NCBI RefSeq assembly: GCF_902686445.1
Contig: NC_062213.1
Coordinates: 5,639,241-5,703,240, forward strand
DNA length: 64,000 nt
Direction: 5' to 3'
Source of the DNA: Sciurus carolinensis
Taxonomy: Eukaryota; Chordata; Mammalia; Rodentia; Sciuridae
Below are positions 54,061-64,000 of the stretch, in pieces. The first letter of the stretch is position 1; each line of letters begins with the position of its first letter. The notes below the pieces were generated by a model. That model did no database searches. It was not told the origin of the DNA and saw nothing but the letters and a program-made list of their open reading frames with translations. A program made the position numbers and the translations under genes.

Positions 54061-54784
54061 ATTTCACATCTGCAAATTTAACTAGCCACGTAAGACAGGA
54101 TCATATTGACATCAGAGAGTTCAGGTGATCATTGGGATCTGGAGATAAAGCTGTGTAATACGGAGTCACAAAGATGGATGAACTTTACTATGAAAGATAT
54201 TTAACTGAGAAGAGCAGAGGGCTTAAGACAGGATCCATGGTATGCTGATGACTAAAGTTTGAGAAGGTGAGAAGAGGAAATGCTGACACAGGAGTCCTGA
54301 GGGTATAGGCAGAGAGTTGCCTGAGAGTGATGTCACAAAGCAAGAGCAGACGCCCCCACACATGGCTGAGTGACACAGAAGAGTTCATGAAGGAAAACTC
54401 TGAGCAGTACCAGGGAAGAGAAATGGTCGTCTATGGAGAGAGCATGCCGGAGAACAGCTCGGTTTCATGGGTGAAGACAGGATCAGGGAGGAACTCAAGA
54501 CACATTTGAAGAGAGATGAACCAGAGTAGAATACAACTAAAGGAAGTCAGAATAAAAGAAAATAACAAGGGTTCAAGGAGTGAGCGCTCTGGCAAATCCA
54601 ACAGAGAGGTCCAGCACATGACAAGGAAAACAGTCATTGGACATGACCATTGAGTCCTTGGAAACTTGAGTGACGTCACTATTTGAAAACCATTGAGGTG
54701 GATGGAACTGGAATGCCATGTCTCAGGACGGAGGAAGGAGGAGTAGGGCAGGATGAAGAGAGCTCCCAAATTAATGTCATTTTA
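54061..54784. other. unique sequence, no gene recognised
   Basis: A 112-codon minus frame (54431-54769) has no domain. Confidence 0.5.
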
Positions 54785-55059
54785 AATTTTTTTATTTGTT
54801 CTAATTAGTTATTCATGTCAGTACAATGACTTTATGGATTTTGATAAATCACAAATATAGTATAATTTCTCTTCTTTCTGATTGTAATATTGTAGGATCA
54901 CATGGTCATGCAGTCAAATATGTGTATGAGGTAATAATGTCTGTTTCACTCTGCTGTCCTTCCTACCCCATACCCCTTCCCCTTTCTTCACTACCCTCTA
55001 CCTAATTTAAAGTAACTCTATTCTTTCCTAGCACCCCCCTCTTATTGTGAATTAGCATC

Positions 55060-55261
55060 TGCATACATATCAGAAAACATTTGGCTTTGATTGTGGAGGT
55101 TTGGCGTATTTCGCTTAGCATGATATTCCCCAGCTCCATCCATTTACTGGAAAATGCCATAATTTCATTCTTCTTTATTGCTGAGCAATAGTCCATCATA
55201 TATATATATATATATATATAGATAGATAGATAGATAGATATGATGATATATATATATATGA

Positions 55262-55332
<71 letters not shown>

Positions 55333-58300
55333 ATTTTTTTTCCATTCATTTGTTGAAAGATACCTAGGTTGGTTCCATAGCTTAGCTATTATGAGTTGAG
55401 ATACTATAAATATTGATGTGGCTGCATCACTGTAGTAGGTTGATTTCAGTTTTTTGGGTATAAACTGAGGAGTGGGATAGCTGGGTAAAATGGTGGTTCC
55501 ATTCCAAGTTTTCTGAGGAATTTCCATACAGCTTTCCTTAATGATTGCACCAATTTGCATTCCCACCAGCAATGTATGAGTATACCTTTTTCCTCACATC
55601 CTCACCAACATTTATTGTTGCTTGTTTTCTTGATAATTGTCATTCTGACTGGGTTGAGATGAAATCTTAGTTTTGATTTGCATTTCTCTAATTGCTAAAG
55701 ATGTTGAACAGTTTTTCATATATTTGTTGATTGATTGTATATCTTCTCTGAAGTGTCTGTTCAGTTCCTTAGCACATTTATTGATTGGGTTATTCGTTTT
55801 TTGATGTTAAGTTTGTTGAGTTCTTTATATAACCTAGAGATTTTTGCTTTATCTGAATGCATGTGGCAAAGATTTTCTCCTACTCTATAGGCTCTCTCTT
55901 CACATTATTGATTGTTTCTTTTGTGGAGAAAAAGGTTTTAAGTTTGAATCCATCCCACTTATTGATTCTTGATTTAACTTCTGTTTTGAGGGTCTTGTTA
56001 AGGAAGTTGGAATCTAGGCCAATATGGTGAAGATTTGTGCTTGCTTTTTTTTTTCTAGTAGGTGCAGGGTCTCTGTTCTAGTGCCTGTCTTTGATCTACT
56101 TTGAGTTGAATTTCATGCAGGGTGAGAGATAAAGGTTTAATTTCATTTTGTTACATGTGGCTTTTCATTGTTCCTAGCACCATTTGTTGAATTGACTATC
56201 TTTTCTCCAGTGAATATTTTTGGTGCTTTTGTCTAGATTAGATAACTGTATTTATGTGGGTTTGTCTCTGTGTCTTCTATTCTCTACCATTGTTCTACAT
56301 GTCTGTTTCTGTGCCAATACCATGCTGTTTTTATTACTATAACTCTGTAGTATAGTTTGAGGTCTCATATTGTGATGTGTCCTGTTTCACTTTTCTTGCT
56401 AAGGATTGCTTTGGCTATCCTGGGTCTTTTATTTTTCAAAATGAATTTTATGATTGCTTTTTCTAGTTCTTGTGAAAAATGTCATTGGGATTTTAAAAGG
56501 AATTGCGTTAAATTGGCATAACGCTTTTGGTAGCACGGTCATATTGACAATATTAATTCTGCCTATCCAGGAGTATAGGAGGTCTTTCTATCTTCTAAGG
56601 TCTTCTTCAATTTCTTTTTTTGGTGTTCTGTAGTTTTCATTGTAGAAGTCTTTCACTTCTTTTGTTAGATTGATTCCCAAGTATTTTATTATTTTTTGAG
56701 GCTACTGTGAATGGGGTAGTTTTCATTATTTCTCCTTCAGTGGATTCATTACTAATGTATAGGAATGCATTTGATTTATGGGTATTGATTTTATATCCTG
56801 CTACCTTGCTGAAGTCATTTATTAGTTCTAGGAGTTTTTATGGTAGAATATTTTGGACCTTCTCAATATAGAATTATATCATCAGTAAATAGTGATAGTT
56901 TGAGTTCTTCTTTACCTATTTGTATACCTTTAATTTCTTTCTTCTAATTGCTCTGGCTAGTGTTTCAAGGAAAATGTTAAATAAAAGTGGTGAAAGAGAG
57001 TATCCTTGTCTTGTCCCAGTTTTTAGAAGGAATGCTTTCAATTTTTCTCCTTTTAGAATTATTTTGGCCTTGGGTTTAGCATATATACCTTTTTACAATG
57101 TTGGGGTATGTTCCTATTATCCCTACTTTTTCTAATTTTGGGAACATGAAGAGGTGCTGTATTTTGTGAAATGTTTTCTCTGCATCTACTGAGATGATCA
57201 TATGATTCTTGATTTTACGTTTATTGATATGATAAATTACCTTTACTGTTTTCTATATGTTGAACCAACCCTGTATCACTGGGATGAACTCCACTTGATT
57301 GTGGTGCATTATCTTTTTAATATGCTTTTGTAAGTGATTTGCCAGAATATCATTGAGAATTTTTGCATCTATGTTCATCAGGAGTCTTGGTATGACATTT
57401 TCTTTCCTTAATGTTTCTTTGTCTGGTTTTGGTATCTGGGTATTATTAGCCTCAGAGAATGGGTTTAGAAGGTTTCCCTCCTTTTCTATTTCATGGAATA
57501 ATTTGAGGAGCATTGGTGTTAATTTTTCTTTGAATGTCTTATAAAACTTGGCTGAGAATCCACCTGGTCCTGGGATTTTCATAATTGGTAGATTTTTGAT
57601 GATGTTTTCTATTTCATTACTTGAAATTGTTCTGTTTAAATCATGTATGACCTCCTGATTCAGTTTAGGTAGGTCATATGACTCTAGAAATTTGTTGGTG
57701 TCTTCAATATTTTCTATTTTATTAGAGTATAAATTTTCAAAATAGTTTCTAATTATCTTCTGTATTTCAGTTGTGTCCTTTGTGATATTTCCTTTTTCAT
57801 CATGTATTTTAGTAATTTGGTTTTTCTCTCTTTTTCTCTTTGTTAGTGTAGCTACAGGTTTATTAAATTTATTGATTTTTTTTCAAAGAACCAACTTTTT
57901 GTTTTGTCAATATTTTCAATTGTTTCTTTTGTCTCAGTTTCATTGATTTCAGCTCTGATTTTAGGTTTTTCCTGTCTTCTACTGTTTTTGGTGTTCATTT
58001 GGTTTTCTTTTTCTAGGGCTTTGAGATGTAATGTTAAGTCATTTATTTGTTGACTTTTTATTCTTTTAATAAATGAGTTCAATGCAATTAACTTTCCCTT
58101 AGTGCTGTCTTCATAATATCCCAGAGATTTCGGTATGTCGTATCAGTATTCTCATTCACCCTAAGTATTTTTTCATTTCATCTTTGATCTCTTCTACTAT
58201 CCACTTGTCACTCAAAATTGTATTATTTAGACTCCATGTGTTAGAGTAGCTTCTATTTTTTACTTTGTCATTGGTTTCTAATTTCAGTACATTATGATCT

Positions 58301-58983
58301 GATAGAATGCAGGGTATTATCTCTATTTTTTATATTTACTAAAAGTTGCTTTGTGACATAAGATATGATCTATTTTAGAGATGAATCCATGTCCTGTGCA
58401 GAAAAATATGTATTTTCTTGTTCATGGATTAAATATTCTATATATGTCTCTTAAGTCTAAAATATTGATTGTATTATTTAGATCTATAGTTTCTTTGTTT
58501 AATTTTTGTTTGGAAGATCTATCCAGTGGTGAGAGAGGTGTGTTAAAGTCCCCCAGTATTAATGTGTTGGGGTCTATTTGACTCTTGAAATTGAGAAGGG
58601 TTTATTTGATGTACATAAATGCTCTATTGTTGGGGGCATAAATATTTATAATCTTAACGTCTGGCTGCTATATAATTCCCTTCAGAATAATGAAAAGTCC
58701 TTCTTTGTTCCTTCTGATTAACTTTGACTTGAAGTCCACTTTATCTGATATGAGGATGGAAAACCCTGCTTTTTGAGACAATCCATATGAATGATATATT
58801 TTTTTCCCATCCTTTCACCTTTGGTCTGTGGATATCTTTGCCTATGAGGTGAATCTCCTGGAGACAGCATGTTGTTGAGTTTTGTTTTGTAATCCAATAT
58901 GCCAGTCTATGTCTTTTTATTGATGAGTTTAGGCCATTAACATTCAAGGTTATTATTGAGATATGGTTTGTATTCCCAGTCAT
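55060..58983 (-). pseudogene. L1 ORF2, antisense copy, broken
   Basis: On the minus strand the frame opens MTGNTNHISIITLNVNGLNS at 58983, including 'CCLQEIHLIGKD' for the endonuclease 'QETHL' box. It breaks before 58740. Further pieces are 57852-58082 ('INDLTLHLKALEKENQ...') and 57253-57582 (RT 'KIPGPGGFSAKFYKTF', 'HHNQVEFIPVIQGWFNI'). The C-terminus is 55165-55572 ('[12 protein letters not shown]'), run through by the TA/GATA microsatellite. Stops and frameshifts separate all pieces. Confidence 0.85.
55198..55329. repeat. (TA)n/(GATA)n compound microsatellite
   Basis: TA runs with a (GATA)4-5 block at about 55220-55240 and TATGATGATATA junctions, grown from the 'GTATATATAC' step of L1 ORF2. 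The same position seeded the TA/CA tract in the 9.4-kb copy. Confidence 0.95.
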
Positions 58984-59040
58984 TTTGGTTTATTTCTGGT
59001 TTTCAATTTTATTTAGTTTCTCCTCTGATTGACTATTCCT

Positions 59041-59960
59041 TTAGAGTAGTTCCTCCCTTTTCTGATTTTCATCTTGTTTTTTCACTTCATCCTCATGGAA
59101 TATTTTGTTGAGAATATTCTGTAGTTCAGAATTTCTCATTGTGAATTCTTTTAACTTTTGTTTATCATGGAAGGTTTTTATTTCATCTTTAAATATGAAA
59201 CAACTTTGCTGGCTATAAAATTCTCGGTTGGCATCCATTTTCTTTCAGAGCTTGAAATATGTTGTTCCATAATCTCCGAACTTTGAGGGTCTGGGTTGAG
59301 AAATCAGATGAGTTCCAAGTTGGTTTTCCTCTATACATAATTGGATGTTTGTCCTCTCACAGTCTTTAAGATTTTATCCTTATTCTGTATTTTAGTCATT
59401 CTCATTATAATGAGTCTTGGTGTAGGTCTGCTGTAATTTTGTACATTTGGGGTCCTGTAAGCCTCTTGTATGTGGTTTTCCATTTTATTCTTTAGGTCTG
59501 GGAAATTTTCTAATATTATGTCATTGAAAAGATTGTGCATTCTTTTGGTTTGTATCTCTGCTCCTTCTTCTATACAATAACTCTTAATTTTTTTTTTTTT
59601 CATGTTCATGCCACAATTCTTGGAAGTTCTGTTCATGGATTCTTACCATCTTTTCTGCATGGTCAATATTATTTTCAATATTAATATTTTATCTTCTTGC
59701 CTGAGGTTCTGTCTTCCAGATGGTCCAGTCTGTTGGTGATGCATTCCATTGAATTTATAATTTGGTTAATTGATTCTTTCATTTTGAGTATTTCTGCTTG
59801 TTTATTTTTTCAGAATCTATAATTCTTTATTAAAGTGATCTTTCACTTCTCATATTTTCTCTTCAATTTCTCTCTTTATACCATCCTTTACTTCACAGAT
59901 CAGTTTATGTACATTCTAAATCCCTTCTGGACAATTCTTCTATTGTGTTATCAGTGGATT
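59041..59960 (-). pseudogene. L1 ORF1, antisense copy, broken
   Basis: Minus-strand pieces 59041-59238 ('KTFHDKQKLKEFTMRNSELQ', the C-terminal domain) and 59331-59636 ('LNRT..NCGMNMKKK', 'QEAYRTPNVQNYSRPTPRLI', 'IQNKDKILKTVRGQ', the RRM) are separated by frameshift. The coiled-coil part (59640-59960) has stops in all frames. The N-terminus is cut off at about 59968. Confidence 0.8.
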
Positions 59961-59968
59961 CTCTTATT

Positions 59969-60264
59969 GGTATCTAGGTTGGTTTCACAATCTAACTATT
60001 GTGAAATGAACTGCTATGAACATTGATGTGGTTGTATCTCTGTAGTATGCTGATTTTAAGTCCTTTGGGTATAAACTGAGGAGTGGGGTAGCTGGGTCAA
60101 ATGGTGGATCCATTCCAAGTTTTCTAAGGAATCTCCATTACTGCTTTCCAGAGTGACTGTACCAATTTGCAACCCCACCAGCAATGTATGAGTGTACCTT
60201 TTTCCCCACATCCTCTCCAACACCTATTGTTGCTTGTATTCTTGATAATAGACATTCTAATTGA
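59969..60264 (-). mobile_element. internal L1 ORF2 fragment, antisense, lacking the 3' UTR
   Basis: Starts abruptly at 'GGTATCTAGGTTGGTTTCAC' and ends at 'GACATTCTAATTGAG'. It corresponds to the ORF2 C-terminal region found at about 15720-16010 of the full-length copy. It has neither 3' UTR nor tail and abuts the 5' break of the larger antisense L1, so it is a deletion or rearrangement remnant rather than a clean insertion. Confidence 0.8.
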
Positions 60265-60526
60265 GATCTTGAGACTGCAACATGGCTGAACCCGGGATAC
60301 CTGAAGGTCAGATCAGAGGGACAGTGACTGGGCCTGCCAGGGTCCATCTGGGAGTCCATGCCTTTCTGTACCCTCACAGAGCAGAGGTGCACCATCTTTA
60401 TCTTCCTGCTGACTCCTCAGCAGTCCCTCAGACAGTATTTTGATCTGTACACACGTTCGTAACCTGTAACATTTATTTTGCGTACATCTACTGGTCGTGC
60501 TACTTTGGTTCATGTAGGAGTGGTTG
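60265..60526. other. unique sequence, nothing recognised
   Basis: No gene or element supported. Confidence 0.5.
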
Positions 60527-60735
60527 ACTGTATAAACTGAAACCTGATGGACTGGGTTCAGATCCTACGTCTGCCACTTCACAGTGACGTGAAATCCTCT
60601 TTGTACCTGTCTGTCCTAGTCTGAGTAGTGGGCGCCGTACTGTCCAACTTGCAGGTGTTATAAAGATTTACTGTTCTCAAGCATTTACAAATGTTCCTGG
60701 CACATCGTAAACATTATATGAGTGTTCATTAAACA
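60527..60735 (+). repeat. MIR, sense
   Basis: 'CTGGGTTCAGATCCTACGTC', 'GCCACTTCACAGTGACGTGA', 'GCAGGTGTTATAAAGATTTA' and 'GTTCCTGGCACATCGTAAAC' cover MIR from the 'gggttcgaatcc' block to the 'cctggcacatagtaag' end. Confidence 0.85.
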
Positions 60736-61751
60736 CATTCTAAAGTTACTGTTAACAGAGTTATTCTGTTAGGTCATGCATTACAGAGAGAATGTGAACC
60801 CTAGAAAAATACATATAAGAGGATAATTAGGGTACAAGATTGCTCAGGGAAGCAGAAAAACATAATCAGATCATTATAAGTTTATCTCCAGCTCAGCGAA
60901 GGCCAGAAGCCTTATTAGTGACCTCTCGAGTTGCCCCGTGTGTCCTTTGTGTCCCTTCCGCCAATGCTGTGGTTACCTCATTGGCCTCACACAATGAAAG
61001 CTTTCCTGGTTCCCCCAAGGCCTAGGCAGCCCCCAGAGCCGCCAGGCAGCTTTCTTCTGAGAGTCCATGACCATTTGTGGGAAAATGGAGTGAAGCAAGC
61101 AAGGAATGAAGGAAGGGAAGAGTCGACGATCTATATCCCTTTCCAAGAGCAAGGAGGCGTGACTCATGGGTTGAAATCCACATGAACAGGGGCAGGCTGC
61201 TCCTGCATCTCTTGTCCACCAGAGCTTTGGATCAGAGGACATGGGCCAGAGCAGAGAGCTAATTAGAGAGCTCTCTCCTCAGCCCTTCAAGCTTTCTTCT
61301 CTTTGAAGCAGACGGTGTTCTAGAGGAGCGTGCTGTAACAGGCCATTGCCAGGAGGACACACTGGAGCTGACACAGTGCTCCTGGAACGTGTAGCTGCTC
61401 ACATAGGGGCGTATCTGTGAGAAACATGACTTTAGGGCTAAGCAAGGAGAGGGAGGGCAAAGGGCAGGAAGGAATCAAATGGGTCACAGGGAAAATCCAA
61501 ACCCATGTTCCAGGTAGGTGAAATAGAACCAGAGCTGGCAGGGTGCAGAGGGATGGGGAAGGGGCCATGCACGGGAGGCCCAGGAGGAAGTGGGGAGCGG
61601 GTGCTGCCACAATCACCTTACCCTTCTGCCTGCTCCACCTTTCACATAACTCCAGGCTTCTGACCGTAGGCAAAAGGTCAAACCCAAGCAAAACACAGTG
61701 GAAAAATCCTGCTGGGTTACTTGTCCATGTTCCTTTAAAAAGCTAGTTTGC
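60736..61751. other. unique sequence, no gene recognised
   Basis: Overlapping frames on both strands up to 123 codons (61320-61691 minus) have no domain. Confidence 0.5.
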
Positions 61752-61927
61752 AGAAGGAAAGAGAGAAAGAAAGAAGGAGAGAGAGAGAGAGAGAAAAGAA
61801 GAGGAAGAAGAAGGAGGAGGAGGAGAGAGAGAAAGAGAAAAGAAGAGGAAGAAGAAGAGGAAGGAGAAGGAGAAGGAGAAAAGAGAAGAGAAGAAGGAAA
61901 AGAAAGGAAAGAAAAAAAGAAGAGAAA
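61752..61927 (+). repeat. 176-bp uninterrupted polypurine tract
   Basis: Only A and G from 61752 to 61927: (GA)n, (GAAA)n, (GGA)n and (GAAG)n units. The low-complexity Lys/Glu/Arg or Ser/Leu/Phe frames it generates are artefacts. Confidence 0.97.
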
Positions 61928-62164
61928 CAAAATTGTGTGCTGAACCTATCCACAGAACCTCTGAGAGGATGAGCTGTTTTAGTCAGGAGGTAAGAGCTGA
62001 CATGGGTAACAACTGGTGCTTTATTCTTCCTCAAGCCAACACTTACAGAGCATGGAAGGAAACTATTTCTGAAAGAAGGGCTGGTTTCTCACTTGTTTGG
62101 CTCCTAACAAGAACTGAGCACACACCAATACTCTCTCCACTAATGCCTCATTTGATCATTTATA

Positions 62165-62260
62165 CATAATATTTGCTAAACCCTTGATAAGCACTCTGGA
62201 TATATTGTTAAATGGGATACGTGACCTTTGCCCTCACAGGAACCAAGAATTAAGGCAGAT
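62165..62260 (+). repeat. possible L2 3' end, sense
   Basis: 'TAAACCCTTGATAAGCACTC', 'AATGGGATACGTGACCTTTG' and 'CCCTCACAGGAACC' resemble the L2 phrase order ('ggcactgtgctagg ... ggtccctgccctcaaggag'). Confidence 0.4.
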
Positions 62261-62384
62261 ATTGAGCAAAAGATTTCAAATACCTAAAAGACATGTTACA
62301 CAGTAACACTGGATTTAATAATGTTATGATTAGCAGTAAAAGATTAAAACAAAAAAATTTGTTTGGGTTTGAAACTTATTAACC

Positions 62385-62787
62385 AAATTGTGATGGAGAG
62401 CAGTGGGGGTCTCCACCCTCCCATTTTCTGGTATTCAGGTCTCCCAAGAAATAAGACTTAGGATTTGTTTCTAATTAATAGAATGTGCAAAGATTTGGGG
62501 GAGCCACTTCTGTGATTACCTTTTATTATATAAAACTCTAACTTTTTAGCAGATTCTTTCTGGAGTCTTGTTCTTGCTTTTTGAAGAAAACTGACCTGAG
62601 TCATACAGTTACAAGATGAATTCTACCAACAACTGAGGAAGCTTGAACATAGATCCTTGCTCTGTTGAGTCTCTGATGAAAACTCAGTCCTGGGTAATAC
62701 TCGAATAGAGCCTGGTTGGACCCAAAGCAGAGGACCAGAGGAGCCCTATCTGGATTCCTGAACCACAAAAACTCCGAGATCATATGT
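62385..62787 (+). mobile_element. MLT1-like LTR, left part (interrupted)
   Basis: 'TTACAAGATGAATTCTACCA', 'ACAACTGAGGAAGCTTGAAC', 'GACCCAAAGCAGAGGACCAG', 'GATTCCTGAACCACAAAAAC' and 'TCCGAGATCATATG' follow MLT1-like wording ('aactgaattctgccaacaac ... gagcagaggacccag ... tcctgacccacagaaac'). It resumes at 63227. Confidence 0.75.
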
Positions 62788-63226
62788 TGTTTTACTCAGT
62801 TTTTGTATCTTAGTGACCAATATCCCTGAGAAGAGCAAATTCAAGGAGGAAAAGTTTATTATGGCTCATGGTCTCAGAGTTTCAGTCCATGGTCTGCCAA
62901 CCCCTTAGTTCTGGACCCAAGGTGATGCAGAATGTCATGGAGGAAGGTGCGGTGGGGGAAGACAACTCAGGATATGGCAACCAGGAAACAGACAGAGAAA
63001 AATTTGACTCACCAGAGACAAATGTAAATCTCAAAGACACATCTCCAGTGACATACTTCTCCCAGCCACAGCCTGCCTGCCTACAGTTACCACCCCGTTA
63101 TTCCATCCCTGGATTAGTCCACTGATTAGGTCACATTACGCAAAATCAAATCATTTCACCTCTGAAAATTCTTGCATTGTCTCACACATGAGCCTTTGGG
63201 GGACACCTCATATCTAAACCACAACA
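62788..63226 (-). mobile_element. ERVL-MaLR LTR, antisense, nested in MLT1-like LTR
   Basis: The minus strand runs TGTTGTGGTTTAGATATGAG to ...CTGAGTAAAACA, a full LTR of the family at 53327. Reversed words 'CATTGTCTCACACATGAGCC', 'CTACAGTTACCACC' and 'AGGAGGAAAAGTTTATTATG' are present. Flanking ATGT on both sides (62784-62787, 63227-63230) looks like a worn 5-bp duplication. No internal genes remain. Confidence 0.85.
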
Positions 63227-63300
63227 ATGTGCTATTTTAAGCTACAGAATCTGTGACACTCTCTTATGCAGCCATAGAAAATCAATACGCAATACTTAAA
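63227..63300 (+). mobile_element. MLT1-like LTR, right end
   Basis: 'ATGTGCTATTTTAAGCTACA', 'GCAGCCATAGAAAATCAATA' complete the LTR ('gttttaagccgctaag ... cagcaatagataactaata'). Confidence 0.7.
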
Positions 63301-64000
63301 ATGTCTAAGTCTGTGCTCAAAACTGTAGGAAGGTCCAGGAGACAGCGATGGAACTTGAGAATCTAGACCCCCCCCCCCCAAATTTCAGCTCCGTGTCTTC
63401 CTAGGGGCCCTGTGCTTGCAAATGCAAAGCCAAGACAGTGTAAGAAGTGTGGTTGTGTTAGAGCCACTTGGAGAGGGAGCTTCCAACACTGCTCTGTGGG
63501 ACTCAGGCAGGACTGTGCTGCAGAAGTCAGAAGCACAACTCAGAGAGCGAGGACCCTGGGCTTGCCAGAAATTGCAGGGCAGGGAGGGGTTAAGGCAGAT
63601 GGCAGGGCATTTGCAAAGGCTCAGAGGTGTCAAAGACTGCACACTATCCACCATCCGAGGACACAAAGGAACGCTAGCCGTCTCTGAGCAGAAAGATGAA
63701 ACCCATCATCCTCTACAGAATGCTGCGTGTATTAAGAACAAATAAACTACCTGACTATTCTCCATTCCAGTCTTGCTCCCTCTCTGAGTTATATACCTTA
63801 GGCCAATTCATGACAGCATCAAGAGAGTTATTATCTAGCTAAAATTACCGCCACCCACGATGGGGATCTCTGCTGTTATAAAACAAAAGCTGACGCCGAG
63901 GTGGGGGAGCGGGTGGGAGAAGGCCTTTGGCATCTCTTTTCCTGGCAATGTTCTTTTTATGCTAATATCTCATAGTTTCGTACCTTAATGGCTCCATTAA
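63301..64000. other. unique sequence, no gene recognised
   Basis: A C12 homopolymer lies at 63368-63379. A 109-codon frame (63416-63745) and two overlapping ones have no domain. Confidence 0.5.

Larger units (their letters stand above)
54785..59968 (-). mobile_element. nearly complete L1, antisense, truncated near the start of ORF1
   Basis: Reading on the minus strand from 59968: ORF1 remnant, ORF2 from ATG 58983, then 3' UTR to about 54785. Landmarks on the '+' strand include the 3' UTR 'TTATTTGTTCTAATTAGTTA', the reversed 'YTMEYYSAIKKN' zone, the reversed RT zone (57180-57600) and the reversed 'SQMTGNTNHISIITLN' start (58950-58983). It is about 5.2 kb. The 5' UTR with its tandem units is missing. 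Substitution load is clearly higher than in the 10.5-kb copy. Confidence 0.92.

Noticed and set aside
61613..62034. Lys/Glu/Arg-rich plus frames and Ser/Leu/Phe-rich minus frames
   Set aside because: Low-complexity translation of the polypurine tract.

Overview
The window reads as nuclear DNA of a rodent, most probably a squirrel-family (Sciuridae) genome. Two sequence classes point that way. One is short interspersed elements that join a 7SL-derived B1 monomer to an ID/tRNA-Ala-like monomer (B1-dID type, known from squirrels, dormice, beavers and caviomorphs), plus single ID copies. The other is many copies of one LINE-1 lineage, together with rodent-like ERVL-MaLR LTRs and old pan-mammalian MIR, L2, MLT1 and L1M remnants. 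No bacterial, plasmid or phage signature is present. I found no exon of a recognisable host protein gene, no rRNA, tRNA or small RNA gene and no CRISPR array. The window looks intergenic or deep-intronic.

Layout: 1-9 kb is mostly unique sequence with an A-rich/CA microsatellite and a B1-dID SINE near 6.5-6.8 kb. 9.0-16.5 kb is a LINE block: an antisense L1 3' end, then a structurally full-length sense L1 (10502-16409) with an exact 12-bp target duplication. That L1 sits inside an older 5'-inverted L1 that has its own outer duplication. 16.5-22.5 kb is mostly unique with MIRs and a short antisense L1. 22.5-23.9 kb is a clean 5'-truncated L1 with a 343-codon open ORF2 tail. 24-31 kb holds an MLT2-like ERVL LTR, MIRs, an ID and an old L1 lodged inside a MaLR LTR. 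31-41 kb holds SINEs, a pair of direct repeats (32.8/34.0 kb), an ERV-like LTR and a long antisense ancient L1 with microsatellites. 41-50 kb holds another ERV-like LTR, L1M pieces with a composite L1/ID insertion, a MIR, a MaLR LTR and an L2 RT fragment. 51-60 kb is LINE-rich: a sense L1 tail, a MaLR LTR with a 5-bp duplication and a nearly complete antisense L1. 60-64 kb holds a MIR, a 176-bp pure-purine tract and a MaLR LTR nested in an MLT1-like LTR.

The only genes are transposon genes. The L1 ORF1 and ORF2 reading frames are broken by stops and frameshifts in every copy, so none can be autonomous; the ORF2 tail at 22.6-23.6 kb is the best preserved. The most useful observations are the 85-bp tandem units in the L1 5' UTR with a YY1-like site at the element start, the stratigraphy of nested insertions with duplications, the composite antisense-L1 plus ID insertion, the unexplained direct-repeat pair, and two short ORFs in unique DNA worth testing against transcript data. 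I see no convincing new biological system; the candidates are stated with their limits. All identity and boundary estimates were made by eye.
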